In this document: positions 37,721 through 45,695 of the stretch, piece after piece | Layout: every line of letters starts with the position of its first letter | Position numbering within the stretch: position 1 is the first letter of the stretch | Source of the DNA: Curtobacterium pusillum | GTDB taxonomy: Bacteria; Actinomycetota; Actinomycetes; Actinomycetales; Microbacteriaceae | Reading direction: 5' to 3' | Length of the DNA: 64,000 nucleotides | Assembly (NCBI RefSeq): GCF_007680845.1 | Contig: NZ_VEIY01000003.1 | Coordinates: 310,001 to 374,000, forward strand | Notes under the pieces: model-generated | Told to the model about the DNA's origin: nothing | Databases searched by the model: none | Seen by the model: the letters and a program-made list of their open reading frames with translations, nothing else | Position numbers and translations under genes: made by a program

Positions 37721-39724
37721 ATGCGAACGGTCCACGGCGGATCGGACACCGACGGGTCGAGCAGGTCGAGCAGGTCCAGACGGCTGCTCGCTCACCTCGC
37801 GGCGGTGCTCCTCTCGGCGACCGTGGTGCTCGCACCCGCGGCGGCGGCCCACGCGACGGCCCCGATGGACCTCGGCGGCGCCTACGTCCTCGACGACGCC
37901 GACGCCCTGACCGCCTCGCAGCAGGCCGACGTCGAACAGGCCGTGCAGGACGTCTACGACAAGACCAAGACCCAGCTCTTCGTCGTGTTCGTCCCGACCT
38001 TCACCGACCCGAGCGACCACGCGGCCTGGGGCGACGCCCTCATGTCCGCGAACCAGATCGACTCCGACAGCATCGTGCTGTCCGTCGCGGTCGACGACAA
38101 GATCGCGGACATCCAGCAGACCAACGAGACGGCGCTGTCGTCGAGCGACGTCGAGCGCGCGTACCAGCAGGACGCCGTGCCGCAACTGCGCGACGGCAAC
38201 TGGGCCGCCGCGGCGACCGGGTTCGCGAACGCACTCGTCGACTCGCAGGCGCCGGCGGACCTCACCTGGCTCTGGATCCTGCTGCTCGTCGTCGTGGTGG
38301 CCGTCATCGTGGTCGTCCTCGTCATCCGTACCCGGAACAAGCGCCGCACGGCCGCCGCCGCCCGCGCACAGGAAGCCTCGCTCGCCGAGCTCGAACGCCG
38401 CGCCGGTGGTGCCCTCGTCACGATCGACGACGAGCTGAAGACCGCCGAGCAGGAGGTCGGTTTCGCCGCCGCCCAGTTCGGCGACGACGCCGCGAAGCCG
38501 TTCGCCGAGGCCGTCGCCGCCGCCCAGAAGGCGGTGCGCCAGGCCTTCGCCCTGCAACAGCAGCTCGACGACGAGATCCCGGACACGCCGCAGCAGCGCG
38601 CCGACTGGTCGAACCAGATCATCGCGACGTGTGAACGGGCGCACGCCTCCATCGAGGAACAGACCGAGGCGTTCGACCAGCTCCGCTCGCTCGAGGACGG
38701 CGTCGAGGACGCCGCGACCGCACTCGCCGCCGCGGTGGCCGAAGCACCGGCGTCGATCGCCGCTGCGGAAGCCGCGCTCGTGCGGGTGCACGCCGGGTAC
38801 ACCGGCCGCACCCTCGCCACCGTGTCGGACAACGTCGACCAGGCCAAGCAGGTCCTGGCCTTCGCCAGCGAGCGGTCGGCTGCGGCGACCGCGGCCATCG
38901 CCTCGGGTGACAAGGGCGAGGCGGTCGTCGCCGTCCGTGACGCCCAGCACGCCCTGGCCCAGGTCCAGCAGCTCACCACGAGCGCGACGACCGCCGAGTC
39001 CGCCTTCGCCGAGGCGTCCGCGCGCGCGGACGCGATGCGGCTGGACATCCAGGGCGACGTCGCCGCTGCCCGATCGCTGACCACGGGCGGGCCGAACCTC
39101 GCCGCGGCCGTGACCCGGGCCGAGGGGGTGCTCCGCCAGGGGGTGGACCCGCGCGACCCGATCGCCGCGGTGGACGCGCTGACGAAGGTCAACACCGAGA
39201 TCGACGCCGCGCTCGCGACCGCTCGGAGCGTCGACGAACAGAACCAGCGTGCGGCTCGTGCCCTCGACGCCGCCCTCCGCGACGCCCGCTCCCGGATCAG
39301 CCAGGCCCGGGACTACATCTCGCTCCGCCGCGGTGGGGTCGGGTCGACGGCGCGGACTCGGCTGTCGGAAGCCGAACGGGCGCTCGACGACGCCGTCCAG
39401 CTCGCCACGACCGACCCCGGTCAGGCGCTCCAGGCCGCCCGCGCTGCCGAGCAGTACGCGGCCGCGGCGATGGACGCCGCCAACGACGACATGGGCGGCT
39501 GGCCCGGTCAGGGCGGCGGTGGCGGCAACGGCGCGCAGCTCGGCGGCCTCGTCACGGGGCTCGTCCTCGGCGGGCTGCTCGGCGGTCGCGGCGGCAGCTA
39601 CGGCGGCGGCTCGTTCGGAGGCGGCGGCTTCGGCGGGGGCGGCGGCTTCGGGGGCGGGGGCGGCTTCGGCGGTGGTGGCGGAGGCGGCGGAGGCGGCGGG
39701 TTCTCCGGCGGCGGCCGCTTCTGA
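37721..39724 (+). CDS. TPM-domain membrane protein with Gly-rich tail
   Basis: 667 residues. After a signal sequence (about 22-46) comes a TPM domain (50-170: GGAYVLDDADALTASQ, then TKTQLFVVFVPTFTD), and one membrane helix (about 184-209). A cytoplasmic Ala/Glu-rich region of about 370 residues, predicted coiled coil, follows. The tail is about 60 residues of Gly/Phe/Ser repeats (GGGGFGGGG) ending SGGGRF. GGAGGA precedes ATG 37721. It sits 54 bp upstream of pspA. Co-occurrence suggests that the cytoplasmic coiled coil and Gly-rich tail work with PspA at the membrane (inference). Related proteins are annotated TPM/YgcG family. Confidence 0.88.
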   Translation: MRTVHGGSDTDGSSRSSRSRRLLAHLAAVLLSATVVLAPAAAAHATAPMDLGGAYVLDDADALTASQQADVEQAVQDVYDKTKTQLFVVFVPTFTDPSDHAAWGDALMSANQIDSDSIVLSVAVDDKIADIQQTNETALSSSDVERAYQQDAVPQLRDGNWAAAATGFANALVDSQAPADLTWLWILLLVVVVAVIVVVLVIRTRNKRRTAAAARAQEASLAELERRAGGALVTIDDELKTAEQEVGFAAAQFGDDAAKPFAEAVAAAQKAVRQAFALQQQLDDEIPDTPQQRADWSNQIIATCERAHASIEEQTEAFDQLRSLEDGVEDAATALAAAVAEAPASIAAAEAALVRVHAGYTGRTLATVSDNVDQAKQVLAFASERSAAATAAIASGDKGEAVVAVRDAQHALAQVQQLTTSATTAESAFAEASARADAMRLDIQGDVAAARSLTTGGPNLAAAVTRAEGVLRQGVDPRDPIAAVDALTKVNTEIDAALATARSVDEQNQRAARALDAALRDARSRISQARDYISLRRGGVGSTARTRLSEAERALDDAVQLATTDPGQALQAARAAEQYAAAAMDAANDDMGGWPGQGGGGGNGAQLGGLVTGLVLGGLLGGRGGSYGGGSFGGGGFGGGGGFGGGGGFGGGGGGGGGGGFSGGGRF

Positions 39725-39778
39725 CCGCTCCCACGACCAGACGACCAGCAGACCACTCTCCACGAAAGGGAACAGCAC

Positions 39779-40504
39779 ATGGCAAAGCAGACGATCTTCG
39801 GGCGGATCTCGACCCTCGTCCGGGCGAACATCAACCAGCTCATCGACAACGCCGAGGATCCCCAGAAGATGCTCGACCAGCTCGTGCGCGACTACACGAA
39901 CAACATCGCGGACGCGAAGACCGCGATCGCGCAGACCATCGGGAACCTGCGCCTCCTCGAGCAGGACCACGAGGAGGACAAGAAGGCCGCGGTCGAGTGG
40001 GGCCAGAAGGCCGCGAACGCGTCCGCTGCGGCGGACAAGTACCGCACGGAGGGCAAGACCGCCGAGGCGGACAAGTTCGACAACCTCGCGAAGATCGCGA
40101 TCGGCAAGCAGATCGCCGCCGAACAAGAGGTCAAGGACGCCGAGCCGAGCCTCGCCTCGCAGAACGACGCGGTCGAGAAGCTGAAGACCGGCCTCGCCGG
40201 CATGGAGCAGAAGCTCGAGGAACTCCGCGCCAAGCGGGACAACCTCGTAGCCCGCTCGAAGACCGCCGAGGCGCAGTCGAAGGTCAACGACGCCCTCGGC
40301 AACATCGACGTGATGGACCCGACGAGCGACCTCGGCCGCTTCGAGGAGAAGGTCCGCCGCGAAGAGGCGAAGGTCCTCGGGCAGCAGGAACTCCAGTCGT
40401 CGAGCCTCGACGCGCAGTTCGAGAGCCTCGACGACGTCGGCAAGGACGCCGAGGTCGAGGCGCGTCTCGCGGCGCTGAAGTCCGGCGGCTCGTCGAGCCT
40501 CTGA
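39779..40504 (+). CDS. pspA: PspA/IM30 family protein
   Basis: 241 residues. Starts with the amphipathic helix (FGRISTLVRANINQLIDNAE) that binds membranes, followed by long coiled-coil helices, as in ESCRT-III-like PspA. It protects membrane integrity under envelope stress. AAAGGGAACAG precedes the ATG. Pairing with the TPM protein is the visible regulatory/functional context. No PspF-type regulator is nearby. Confidence 0.93.
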   Translation: MAKQTIFGRISTLVRANINQLIDNAEDPQKMLDQLVRDYTNNIADAKTAIAQTIGNLRLLEQDHEEDKKAAVEWGQKAANASAAADKYRTEGKTAEADKFDNLAKIAIGKQIAAEQEVKDAEPSLASQNDAVEKLKTGLAGMEQKLEELRAKRDNLVARSKTAEAQSKVNDALGNIDVMDPTSDLGRFEEKVRREEAKVLGQQELQSSSLDAQFESLDDVGKDAEVEARLAALKSGGSSSL

Positions 40505-40563
40505 CCCGTCCCGCGCGACGCACTCCTCGGGCGACGCCGGACCCCAACTGACAGGATGGCAGG

Positions 40564-41385
40564 ATGCAGTTCCTCGTGGTCGGTCAGTGGCAGGGTTCGG
40601 CGTCGTCCCGTGCGATGCGGCTCGGGGACGGCGCCGCGGCCATCGCGGCCGACCTCCCCCGGGCGTCCACCACGGTGATCGAGGTGCCGACCGGTGCCGG
40701 CGACCGGCTCGAGACGGCGCTCGCGCGCTACACCTCGGTCCTCTCGGTCGCCGACCGGGTGGCGGAGGAGACCGGCGTGTCGAGCGAACCGGTGCTCGTC
40801 GTCGGCGGCGACGGTGCGAGCGTCCTCGGAGCGACCGTCGGACTCGGCCCGGACACGGCGTTCGTGCGCATCGCCGGCTCGAGCGGGTTCCGCGCGCTCA
40901 ACCGTGCCCAGCCCGTGGCCGCCGAGACCGCCGTGCTGCGGATCCTCGTCGACCGGCCGGACGACCTGTTCCCCGCACTCCCCACCCTCCCTGCCTCGTC
41001 CGTGGTGGTCGCCGGTGTCCGGGGCATCGAGGACGCCGAGACCAGCGCGCTCGACCGGGCGGGCATCGTGCACCTCGACGTCGACGCAGCGACCCCGGAC
41101 GCGATCGCCCGGGCGGTCGACGCCACCGGGGCCGACGCGGTGTTCGTGCACGTCGACCTCGACGTCCTCGACCCGTCCGAGGTGGACGGCCTGCTCGAGC
41201 CGGTGCCGTTCGGGCTCGACGGGGCCGGCCTCGTCGAACGCATCCAGGCGGCCACCCGAGGGCGACGCTTGGCGGGCGCGGCGCTGACCGGGTTCGCCCC
41301 CGTGGACCCGGACCGCGCGGTCGACGACCTCGGGGTGATCCTGCGAGCGGTGGGCGCGCTCACGAGCGCCTCCAGGACCAGCTGA
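40564..41385 (+). CDS. Arginase/ureohydrolase-fold protein lacking metal ligands
   Basis: 273 residues. The fold is recognisable from VLVVGGDGASV (77-87) and VHVDLDVLDPSEVDG. Only the DxDxxDP motif (198-204) is intact. The histidine of the GGDH motif is Gly84, and the DAHxD strand reads IAGSSG (103-108) with no aspartate or histidine. A binuclear Mn site cannot form as in arginase, so the protein is probably not an arginase. It may bind a ligand without catalysis. A CAGGAT hexamer 6 nt before ATG 40564 suggests a leaderless start. Confidence 0.8.
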   Translation: MQFLVVGQWQGSASSRAMRLGDGAAAIAADLPRASTTVIEVPTGAGDRLETALARYTSVLSVADRVAEETGVSSEPVLVVGGDGASVLGATVGLGPDTAFVRIAGSSGFRALNRAQPVAAETAVLRILVDRPDDLFPALPTLPASSVVVAGVRGIEDAETSALDRAGIVHLDVDAATPDAIARAVDATGADAVFVHVDLDVLDPSEVDGLLEPVPFGLDGAGLVERIQAATRGRRLAGAALTGFAPVDPDRAVDDLGVILRAVGALTSASRTS

Positions 41386-41403
41386 CCCGCGCCTCCAGGC
41401 GTC
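41384..41403. repeat. CCGCGCCTCC-family element
   Basis: GACCCGCGCCTCCAGGCGTC immediately after the arginase-like gene. It is a single arm of the dispersed palindromic family. Confidence 0.55.
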
Positions 41404-41472
41404 TGCGACCGGGCCGTTCCGCAGGACGGCCACGAGCCGCACCGGGACCGACCTGCGCGCCGTCCGGTCGCG

Positions 41473-41485
41473 TACGCTCAGCGAC
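41473..41485 (+). promoter_or_regulatory. Leaderless -10 element before the flavoprotein gene
   Basis: TACGCT (41473-41478) followed by 7 nt and ATG 41486. No Shine-Dalgarno sequence. Confidence 0.55.
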
Positions 41486-42889
41486 ATGACGGACTACGAC
41501 CTCATCGTGATCGGCGCCGGCGCAGTCGGCGAGAACGTGGCGGACTACGCCAAGAAGCGCGGCCTCTCGGTCGCGATTGTGGAGGCCGAGCTCGTCGGCG
41601 GCGAGTGCTCCTACTGGGCGTGCATGCCGTCGAAGGCACTCCTCCGCAGCGGTCACGCGCTCGCCGCGGCGAAGCGGCTCGACGGCGCGAAGCAGGCCGT
41701 GACGGGCTCGCTCGACGCTGCCCGGGTCCTCGCCCGCCGGAACTCGTTCACGTCCGACTGGAAGGACGACGGGCAGGTCGCGTGGCTCGAGTCCGCCGAC
41801 ATCGCCCTGATCCGCGGCCACGCCCGGATCACGGGTGAGAAGACCATCGAGGTCGACGGCACCACGTACACCGCGGCCGCCGCGATCGCCCTCGTGACCG
41901 GTTCGCTGCACACGCTCCCGCCCGTGCCCGGCCTGGCCGAGGCGAAGCCGTGGGGCACGCGGGAAGCCACGAGCGCCCAGCACGTCCCCGAGAGCCTCCT
42001 GGTCATCGGCGGCGGTGTCTCCGGCTCGGAGCTCGCGACCGCGTGGGCGTCCCTCGGCGCGAAGGTCACCCTCGTCGCCCGGCACGGTCTGCTCGGGGGC
42101 ATGGAGCCCTTCGCGGGCGAACTCGTCGCCGACTCCCTCCGCGAGCTCGGCGTCGACGTCCGCACCGGCGTGAACCCGACCCGCGTCGACCGCGACGAGC
42201 ACGGGCTCGTCACCACAACCCTTGACGACGGCACGACCGTCGTCACGAGCGAGGTCCTCGCCGCCACCGGCCGCGCGGCCCACACGAAGGACCTCGGCCT
42301 CGAGTCCGTCGGGCTGACCGCCGGCGACTGGCTGCAGGTCGACGACACGATGCTCGTCCAGGGCACCGACTGGCTCTACGCCGTCGGCGACGTCAACCAC
42401 CGCGTCCTCCTCACCCACCAGGGCAAGTACCAGGCCCGTGCCGCCGGCGAAGCGATCGCCGCCCGCCACCAGGGCACGCCGCTGCACACCGAGCCGTGGG
42501 GTGCGCACGTCGCCACCGCCGACCACGCCGCGGTCCCCCAGGTCACCTTCACCGACCCCGAGGTCGCGAGCGTCGGGCTCACCGAGTCCGCGGCGCGCCA
42601 GCAGGGGCTGAACGTGCGGGCGGTCGAGTACGAGCTCGGGAACGTGGCCGGAGCGTCACTGCAGGCCGACGGCTACACCGGTCGCGCGAAGATGGTCGTC
42701 GACGAGGACCGTCACGTCGTCGTGGGCGTCACCTTCGTCGGGCAGGACGTCGCCGAGATGCTGCACGCCGCGACGATCGCCGTCGTCGGCGAGGTCCCGG
42801 TCGACCGGCTGTGGCACGCGGTCCCCGCCTACCCGACGATGAACGAGATCTGGCTGCGACTGCTCGAGACCTACGGCCGACCGGAGTAG
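41486..42889 (+). CDS. Pyridine nucleotide-disulfide oxidoreductase (Lpd/MerA-like)
   Basis: 467 residues. FAD-binding GxGxxG (VIGAGAVGENVADY), redox-active pair CSYWAC (in GGECSYWACMPSKA), NAD(P)-binding GGGVSGSELA, second FAD motif YAVGDVN, and the C-terminal dimer-interface WHAVPAYPTMNE carrying the catalytic His and Glu. It belongs to the dihydrolipoamide dehydrogenase/mercuric reductase group. There is no lipoyl or heavy-metal domain and no 2-oxoacid dehydrogenase neighbour, so the electron acceptor is unknown. It is followed after 2 bp by the small HExxH protein gene. Confidence 0.92.
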   Translation: MTDYDLIVIGAGAVGENVADYAKKRGLSVAIVEAELVGGECSYWACMPSKALLRSGHALAAAKRLDGAKQAVTGSLDAARVLARRNSFTSDWKDDGQVAWLESADIALIRGHARITGEKTIEVDGTTYTAAAAIALVTGSLHTLPPVPGLAEAKPWGTREATSAQHVPESLLVIGGGVSGSELATAWASLGAKVTLVARHGLLGGMEPFAGELVADSLRELGVDVRTGVNPTRVDRDEHGLVTTTLDDGTTVVTSEVLAATGRAAHTKDLGLESVGLTAGDWLQVDDTMLVQGTDWLYAVGDVNHRVLLTHQGKYQARAAGEAIAARHQGTPLHTEPWGAHVATADHAAVPQVTFTDPEVASVGLTESAARQQGLNVRAVEYELGNVAGASLQADGYTGRAKMVVDEDRHVVVGVTFVGQDVAEMLHAATIAVVGEVPVDRLWHAVPAYPTMNEIWLRLLETYGRPE

Positions 42890-42891
42890 CG

Positions 42892-43248
42892 GTGCGGAAC
42901 CCGCTGCTCGACTCCCCCGTCTCCCGGGCGGGGTGGCTGTTCGCGACGGCGGTCGGCCTCGCCGTGGGGGTGCCGCTGTCGACCGGGAAGGTGCGGGTGG
43001 TCGACGGGCTGATCGTGTGCACGGGGCTGCCGCGGTGGGTGTTCCGCCGTGGTGGCACGTGCGTCGGGTCGGTCTACCTCACGCGCGACAACGACGGGGA
43101 ACGGGTGCTCCGGCACGAGCGGGTGCACGTCGAGCAGTGGCGGCGGTACGGCATGCTGATGCCCGTCGTGTACGCCCTGGCCGGGCGGGACCCGCTCCGG
43201 AACCGGTTCGAGGTCGAGGCCGGGCTCGAGGACGGCAACTACCGCTGA
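42892..43248 (+). CDS. Small HExxH-containing protein (often annotated Fe-S oxidoreductase)
   Basis: 118 residues from GTG 42892, 2 bp after the flavoprotein stop. One hydrophobic segment (about 14-30) precedes a compact domain with LPRWVFRRGGTCVGSVYLT and HERVHVEQW, an HExxH zinc-site pattern with a downstream acidic motif NRFEVEAG. Similar short proteins in Microbacteriaceae carry the label Fe-S oxidoreductase, but only two cysteines are present. A small metalloprotease-like fold is more consistent with the residues seen (inference). Confidence 0.7.
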   Translation: MRNPLLDSPVSRAGWLFATAVGLAVGVPLSTGKVRVVDGLIVCTGLPRWVFRRGGTCVGSVYLTRDNDGERVLRHERVHVEQWRRYGMLMPVVYALAGRDPLRNRFEVEAGLEDGNYR

Positions 43249-43273
43249 CGCGCGCGGCGCGCGGCGCGGCCTG

Positions 43274-43846
43274 CCGAGCGGGCAGAACACGCCGCAGGCG
43301 TCCCACCGAGCGGGCGGAACCCGCCGCTCCGGCACCCCGAGCGTGACGGAAACCGCCCGCTCGGGGAGCCCCGGGCCGCCCGGACGGGAGGCGCGGCGCG
43401 GGCGGGCGCCGCGCCTCCCGTCCGCCGACCCCCGTCCTCCGTCCCCTCCCCGAGCGGGCAGAACACGCCGCAGGCGTCCCGCCGAGCGGGCGGAACCCGC
43501 CGCACCGGCGCGCCGAGCGGGACGGATATCGCCCGCTCGGGGAGCCGCCGTCGGCCCGGACGGGAGGCGCGGGGCGGGCTGGCGCCGCGCTTGCCGTCCG
43601 CCGAGCGGGCAGGACACGCCGCAGGCGTCCCGCCGAGCGGGCGGAACCCGCCGCCGCGGCGGGCCGAGCGGGACGCATATCGCCCGCCCGGGGAGCCGCC
43701 GCCGGCCCGGACGGGAGGCACGCGGCGGGCTGGCGCCGCGCCTCCCGTCCGCCGAGCGGGCAGAACCCGCCGCAGGCGTCCCGCCGAGCGGGCGGAACCC
43801 GCCGCCGCGGCGGGCCGAGCGGGACGGAAATCGCCCGCTCGGGGAG
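43274..43846. repeat. Array of four 95-bp repeats alternating with GGAGGCGCGG hairpins
   Basis: Copies occupy 43274-43368, 43450-43544, 43601-43695 and 43752-43846, each exactly 95 bp, with spacings of 176, 151 and 151 bp. Every copy holds three CCGAGCGGG direct repeats and closes with CCCGCTCGGGGAG (CCCGGGGAG in copy 3), so its ends are inverted relative to each other. The spacers carry inverted repeats of the CGGACGGGAGGCGCGG type; the first (43381-43399 with 43406-43424) is a perfect 19-bp stem. The gene-free stretch 43249-43903 is filled by this array plus a GC palindrome. It lies between convergent genes. Confidence 0.93.
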
Positions 43847-43850
43847 GGGG

Positions 43851-43900
43851 CGGGCCGGGCGGGCCGGGCCGCCCGGCCCGGCCGGCCCGCCCGGCCCGGC
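43851..43900. repeat. All-G/C palindrome abutting the FecE-type ATPase stop
   Basis: A stretch of only G and C with arms CGGGCCGGGCGGGCCGG and its complement, differing by a 2-4 nt indel. It ends a few bases before the ATPase stop at 43904 and probably acts as a bidirectional terminator for the convergent genes, together with the adjacent array. Confidence 0.75.
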
Positions 43901-43903
43901 GGG

Positions 43904-44710
43904 TCAGGCGGCGCGGCGCCGCGGGACCACGAGGGGCGTGCCCGTCTCGGGGTCGGGGACGACCACGCACGGCAGGCCGAAGACCTCCTCGACGAGGTCG
44001 GCCGTCACCACCGAGGCCGGCGGCCCGGACGCCACGATCGACCCGGCCCGCATGGCGATCACGTGCGTGGCGTACCGCGCGGCCTGGTTGAGGTCGTGCA
44101 GCACGGCGACGACCGTCCGACCGGCCGCGTGCAACGCCGAGGCCAGCTCGAGCACGTCGTACTGGTGCGCGATGTCGAGGAACGTGGTGGGTTCGTCGAG
44201 CAGGACGATGTCGGTCTCCTGCGCGAGCACCATCGCGATCCACACCCGCTGCCGCTGCCCACCGGAGAGCTCGTCCACGCTGCGATCAGCGAGCGACACG
44301 GTCTCCGTCTGCTCGAGCGCCGCCTGCACCGCGATCCGGTCTGTGCCGGAGGACGGGTGCAGCAGGTCCTGGTGCGGGAACCGGCCGCGGGACACAAGGT
44401 CGCGCACGGTGATGCCGTCGGGAGCGATCGGCGTCTGCGGGAGCATGCCGACCCGCCGCGCGACGGCCTTGGGGCGGAGGGACGAGATCGGTGCACCGTC
44501 GAGGAACACGGTGCCCGCGGTCGGCTTGAGCGTCCTCGCGAAGGACTTCAGCAGCGTCGACTTCCCGCAGGCGTTGGGACCGACGATCACCGTCAGCTCG
44601 CCGTCGGGGATGTCGACGTCGAGGTCGGACACGACGACCCGGTCGTCGTACGCGAGCGTCAGCCCGCGGGCGCCGAGCGCGGTGGTGGGCGCACGACCGG
44701 GATCGGTCAA
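43904..44710 (-). CDS. FecE-type iron-siderophore ABC transporter ATPase
   Basis: 268 residues from TTG 44710, overlapping the stop of the upstream gene (TTGA). Walker A is GPNACGKSTLLKS, signature LSGGQRQR, Walker B ILLDEPTTFLD-like (IVLLDEPTTFLD) and His switch VLHDLNQA. Sequence type and neighbour mark it as an energiser of ferric-siderophore uptake. No FecB/FecCD-type permease or binding protein is in the window, so it must pair with components elsewhere. The C-terminal tail PRRRAA runs directly into the GC palindrome. Confidence 0.92.
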   Translation of the reverse strand: MTDPGRAPTTALGARGLTLAYDDRVVVSDLDVDIPDGELTVIVGPNACGKSTLLKSFARTLKPTAGTVFLDGAPISSLRPKAVARRVGMLPQTPIAPDGITVRDLVSRGRFPHQDLLHPSSGTDRIAVQAALEQTETVSLADRSVDELSGGQRQRVWIAMVLAQETDIVLLDEPTTFLDIAHQYDVLELASALHAAGRTVVAVLHDLNQAARYATHVIAMRAGSIVASGPPASVVTADLVEEVFGLPCVVVPDPETGTPLVVPRRRAA

Positions 44711-45612
44711 TTCTCCGCCTTGCCGTGCCGCCAGTACCCCATGAACGCGACCTGCTTCCGGTCGAGGCCGACACCGCGCACGAGGTGGCGGCGGAGTTCC
44801 TTGACGCAGCCGGCCTCCCCCGCGATCCAGGCGTAGACGGGACGCGGGGCGTCGTGCGCGGGGATGTCCCACAGGACCTGCTCGTCCACGTCGACGTCGG
44901 CGAGCTCGACCGGGTCTCCGCAGGGAGACGTCACGACGGGAGCCGCCACGGTCGACGCCCACGCGTGCACCTGGTCGGTCATCCGGACCCCGTGCGAGGC
45001 GCCGTTCCGGGCGATCCACCGGACCTCGACCCCGGCCGGAGCCGTCACGGGCAGCCGGTCGGCATCGGTCGGGACCTCGATGAACACGTGCCCGACGGCG
45101 GTGACGTCCAGCGCCTCGAGGATGGCGCAGATGGCGGGCGCGGCGGTCTCGTCGCCGGCGAGCAGGATGCGGTTCGCCGCTCCCGGGTCGAACTCGGCGG
45201 CCCCGGACGGTAGCTCGGCGGGCGAGGACGGCACGGCGGGACCGACGATGCGGAGTTCGTCGCCGACGCGGCACGACGAGACCCAGCGTGAGGCGGGTCC
45301 GGTGTCGCCGTGCGCCACGAAGTCGATGTCGAGCTCGCGGGCGTCGGGACGGAACGACCGGACCGTGTAGGTGCGGAGCGGGTTGCGGACGGCGTCCGGC
45401 AGCGCCCGCCACGCGGCGTACCAGTCGTCGCCGTCGGGCAGGTCGGTGAACCCGTGCCCGGGGATCGGCAGGACGAGCTTGATGCGCTGGTCGAGGCCGA
45501 CCGAGGAGAACTCGGCGAGGGCGTCGCCGGTGAGGGTCACCCGCACGAACGACGGGGTGAGCGGGATGACGGCAGCAACGCGAACGGAGAAGACACGGTA
45601 CCGGGCTGCCAC
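44707..45612 (-). CDS. Siderophore-interacting protein (ViuB/SIP family ferric-siderophore reductase)
   Basis: 301 residues. A FAD-binding N-terminal domain with RTYTVRSF (flavin motif) and a C-terminal NAD(P)H-like domain (ILLAGDETAAPAI, IAGEAGCVKELRRHL). It releases iron from imported ferric siderophores. GTG start at 45612. The CATACT -10 lies 6 nt upstream and inside a DtxR/IdeR-type iron box (45618-45637), so iron repression is very likely. Confidence 0.94.
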   Translation of the reverse strand: MAARYRVFSVRVAAVIPLTPSFVRVTLTGDALAEFSSVGLDQRIKLVLPIPGHGFTDLPDGDDWYAAWRALPDAVRNPLRTYTVRSFRPDARELDIDFVAHGDTGPASRWVSSCRVGDELRIVGPAVPSSPAELPSGAAEFDPGAANRILLAGDETAAPAICAILEALDVTAVGHVFIEVPTDADRLPVTAPAGVEVRWIARNGASHGVRMTDQVHAWASTVAAPVVTSPCGDPVELADVDVDEQVLWDIPAHDAPRPVYAWIAGEAGCVKELRRHLVRGVGLDRKQVAFMGYWRHGKAEN

Positions 45613-45617
45613 GGCCC

Positions 45618-45637
45618 AAGTATGGCATGCCTTACCT
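45618..45637 (-). promoter_or_regulatory. DtxR/IdeR-type iron box overlapping the SIP -10
   Basis: AAGTATGGCATGCCTTACCT: arms AAGTATGGC and GCCTTACCT (7 of 9 positions complementary) around CATG, close to the AGGTTAGGCTAACCT consensus of iron-dependent regulators. CATACT (45619-45624, minus) is the -10 of the SIP gene, so a bound repressor would block RNA polymerase. It may also affect the divergent hydrolase. Confidence 0.7.
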
Positions 45638-45695
45638 CACCTCTCCAAGGTTCCGGAGCCACTCCGAGGGTCCGGACGGTGCGAGGATCGTCCCC

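Noticed and set aside
43274..43846. CRISPR array
   Set aside because: Units are 95 bp with nearly identical 56-bp spacers that are themselves repeats; there are no unique spacers and no cas genes.
43239..44836. Long open frames on both strands through the repeat array
   Set aside because: They translate the tandem repeat into repeated PARRAGG/RRRRPAERAEPAA-like text and run into the ATPase gene in the wrong frame. The region is best read as non-coding repeats.
45627..45695. ATG 45627 as the alpha/beta hydrolase start
   Set aside because: It lies inside the iron box and lacks a ribosome site; GTG 45696 has GAGGA at 8 nt.
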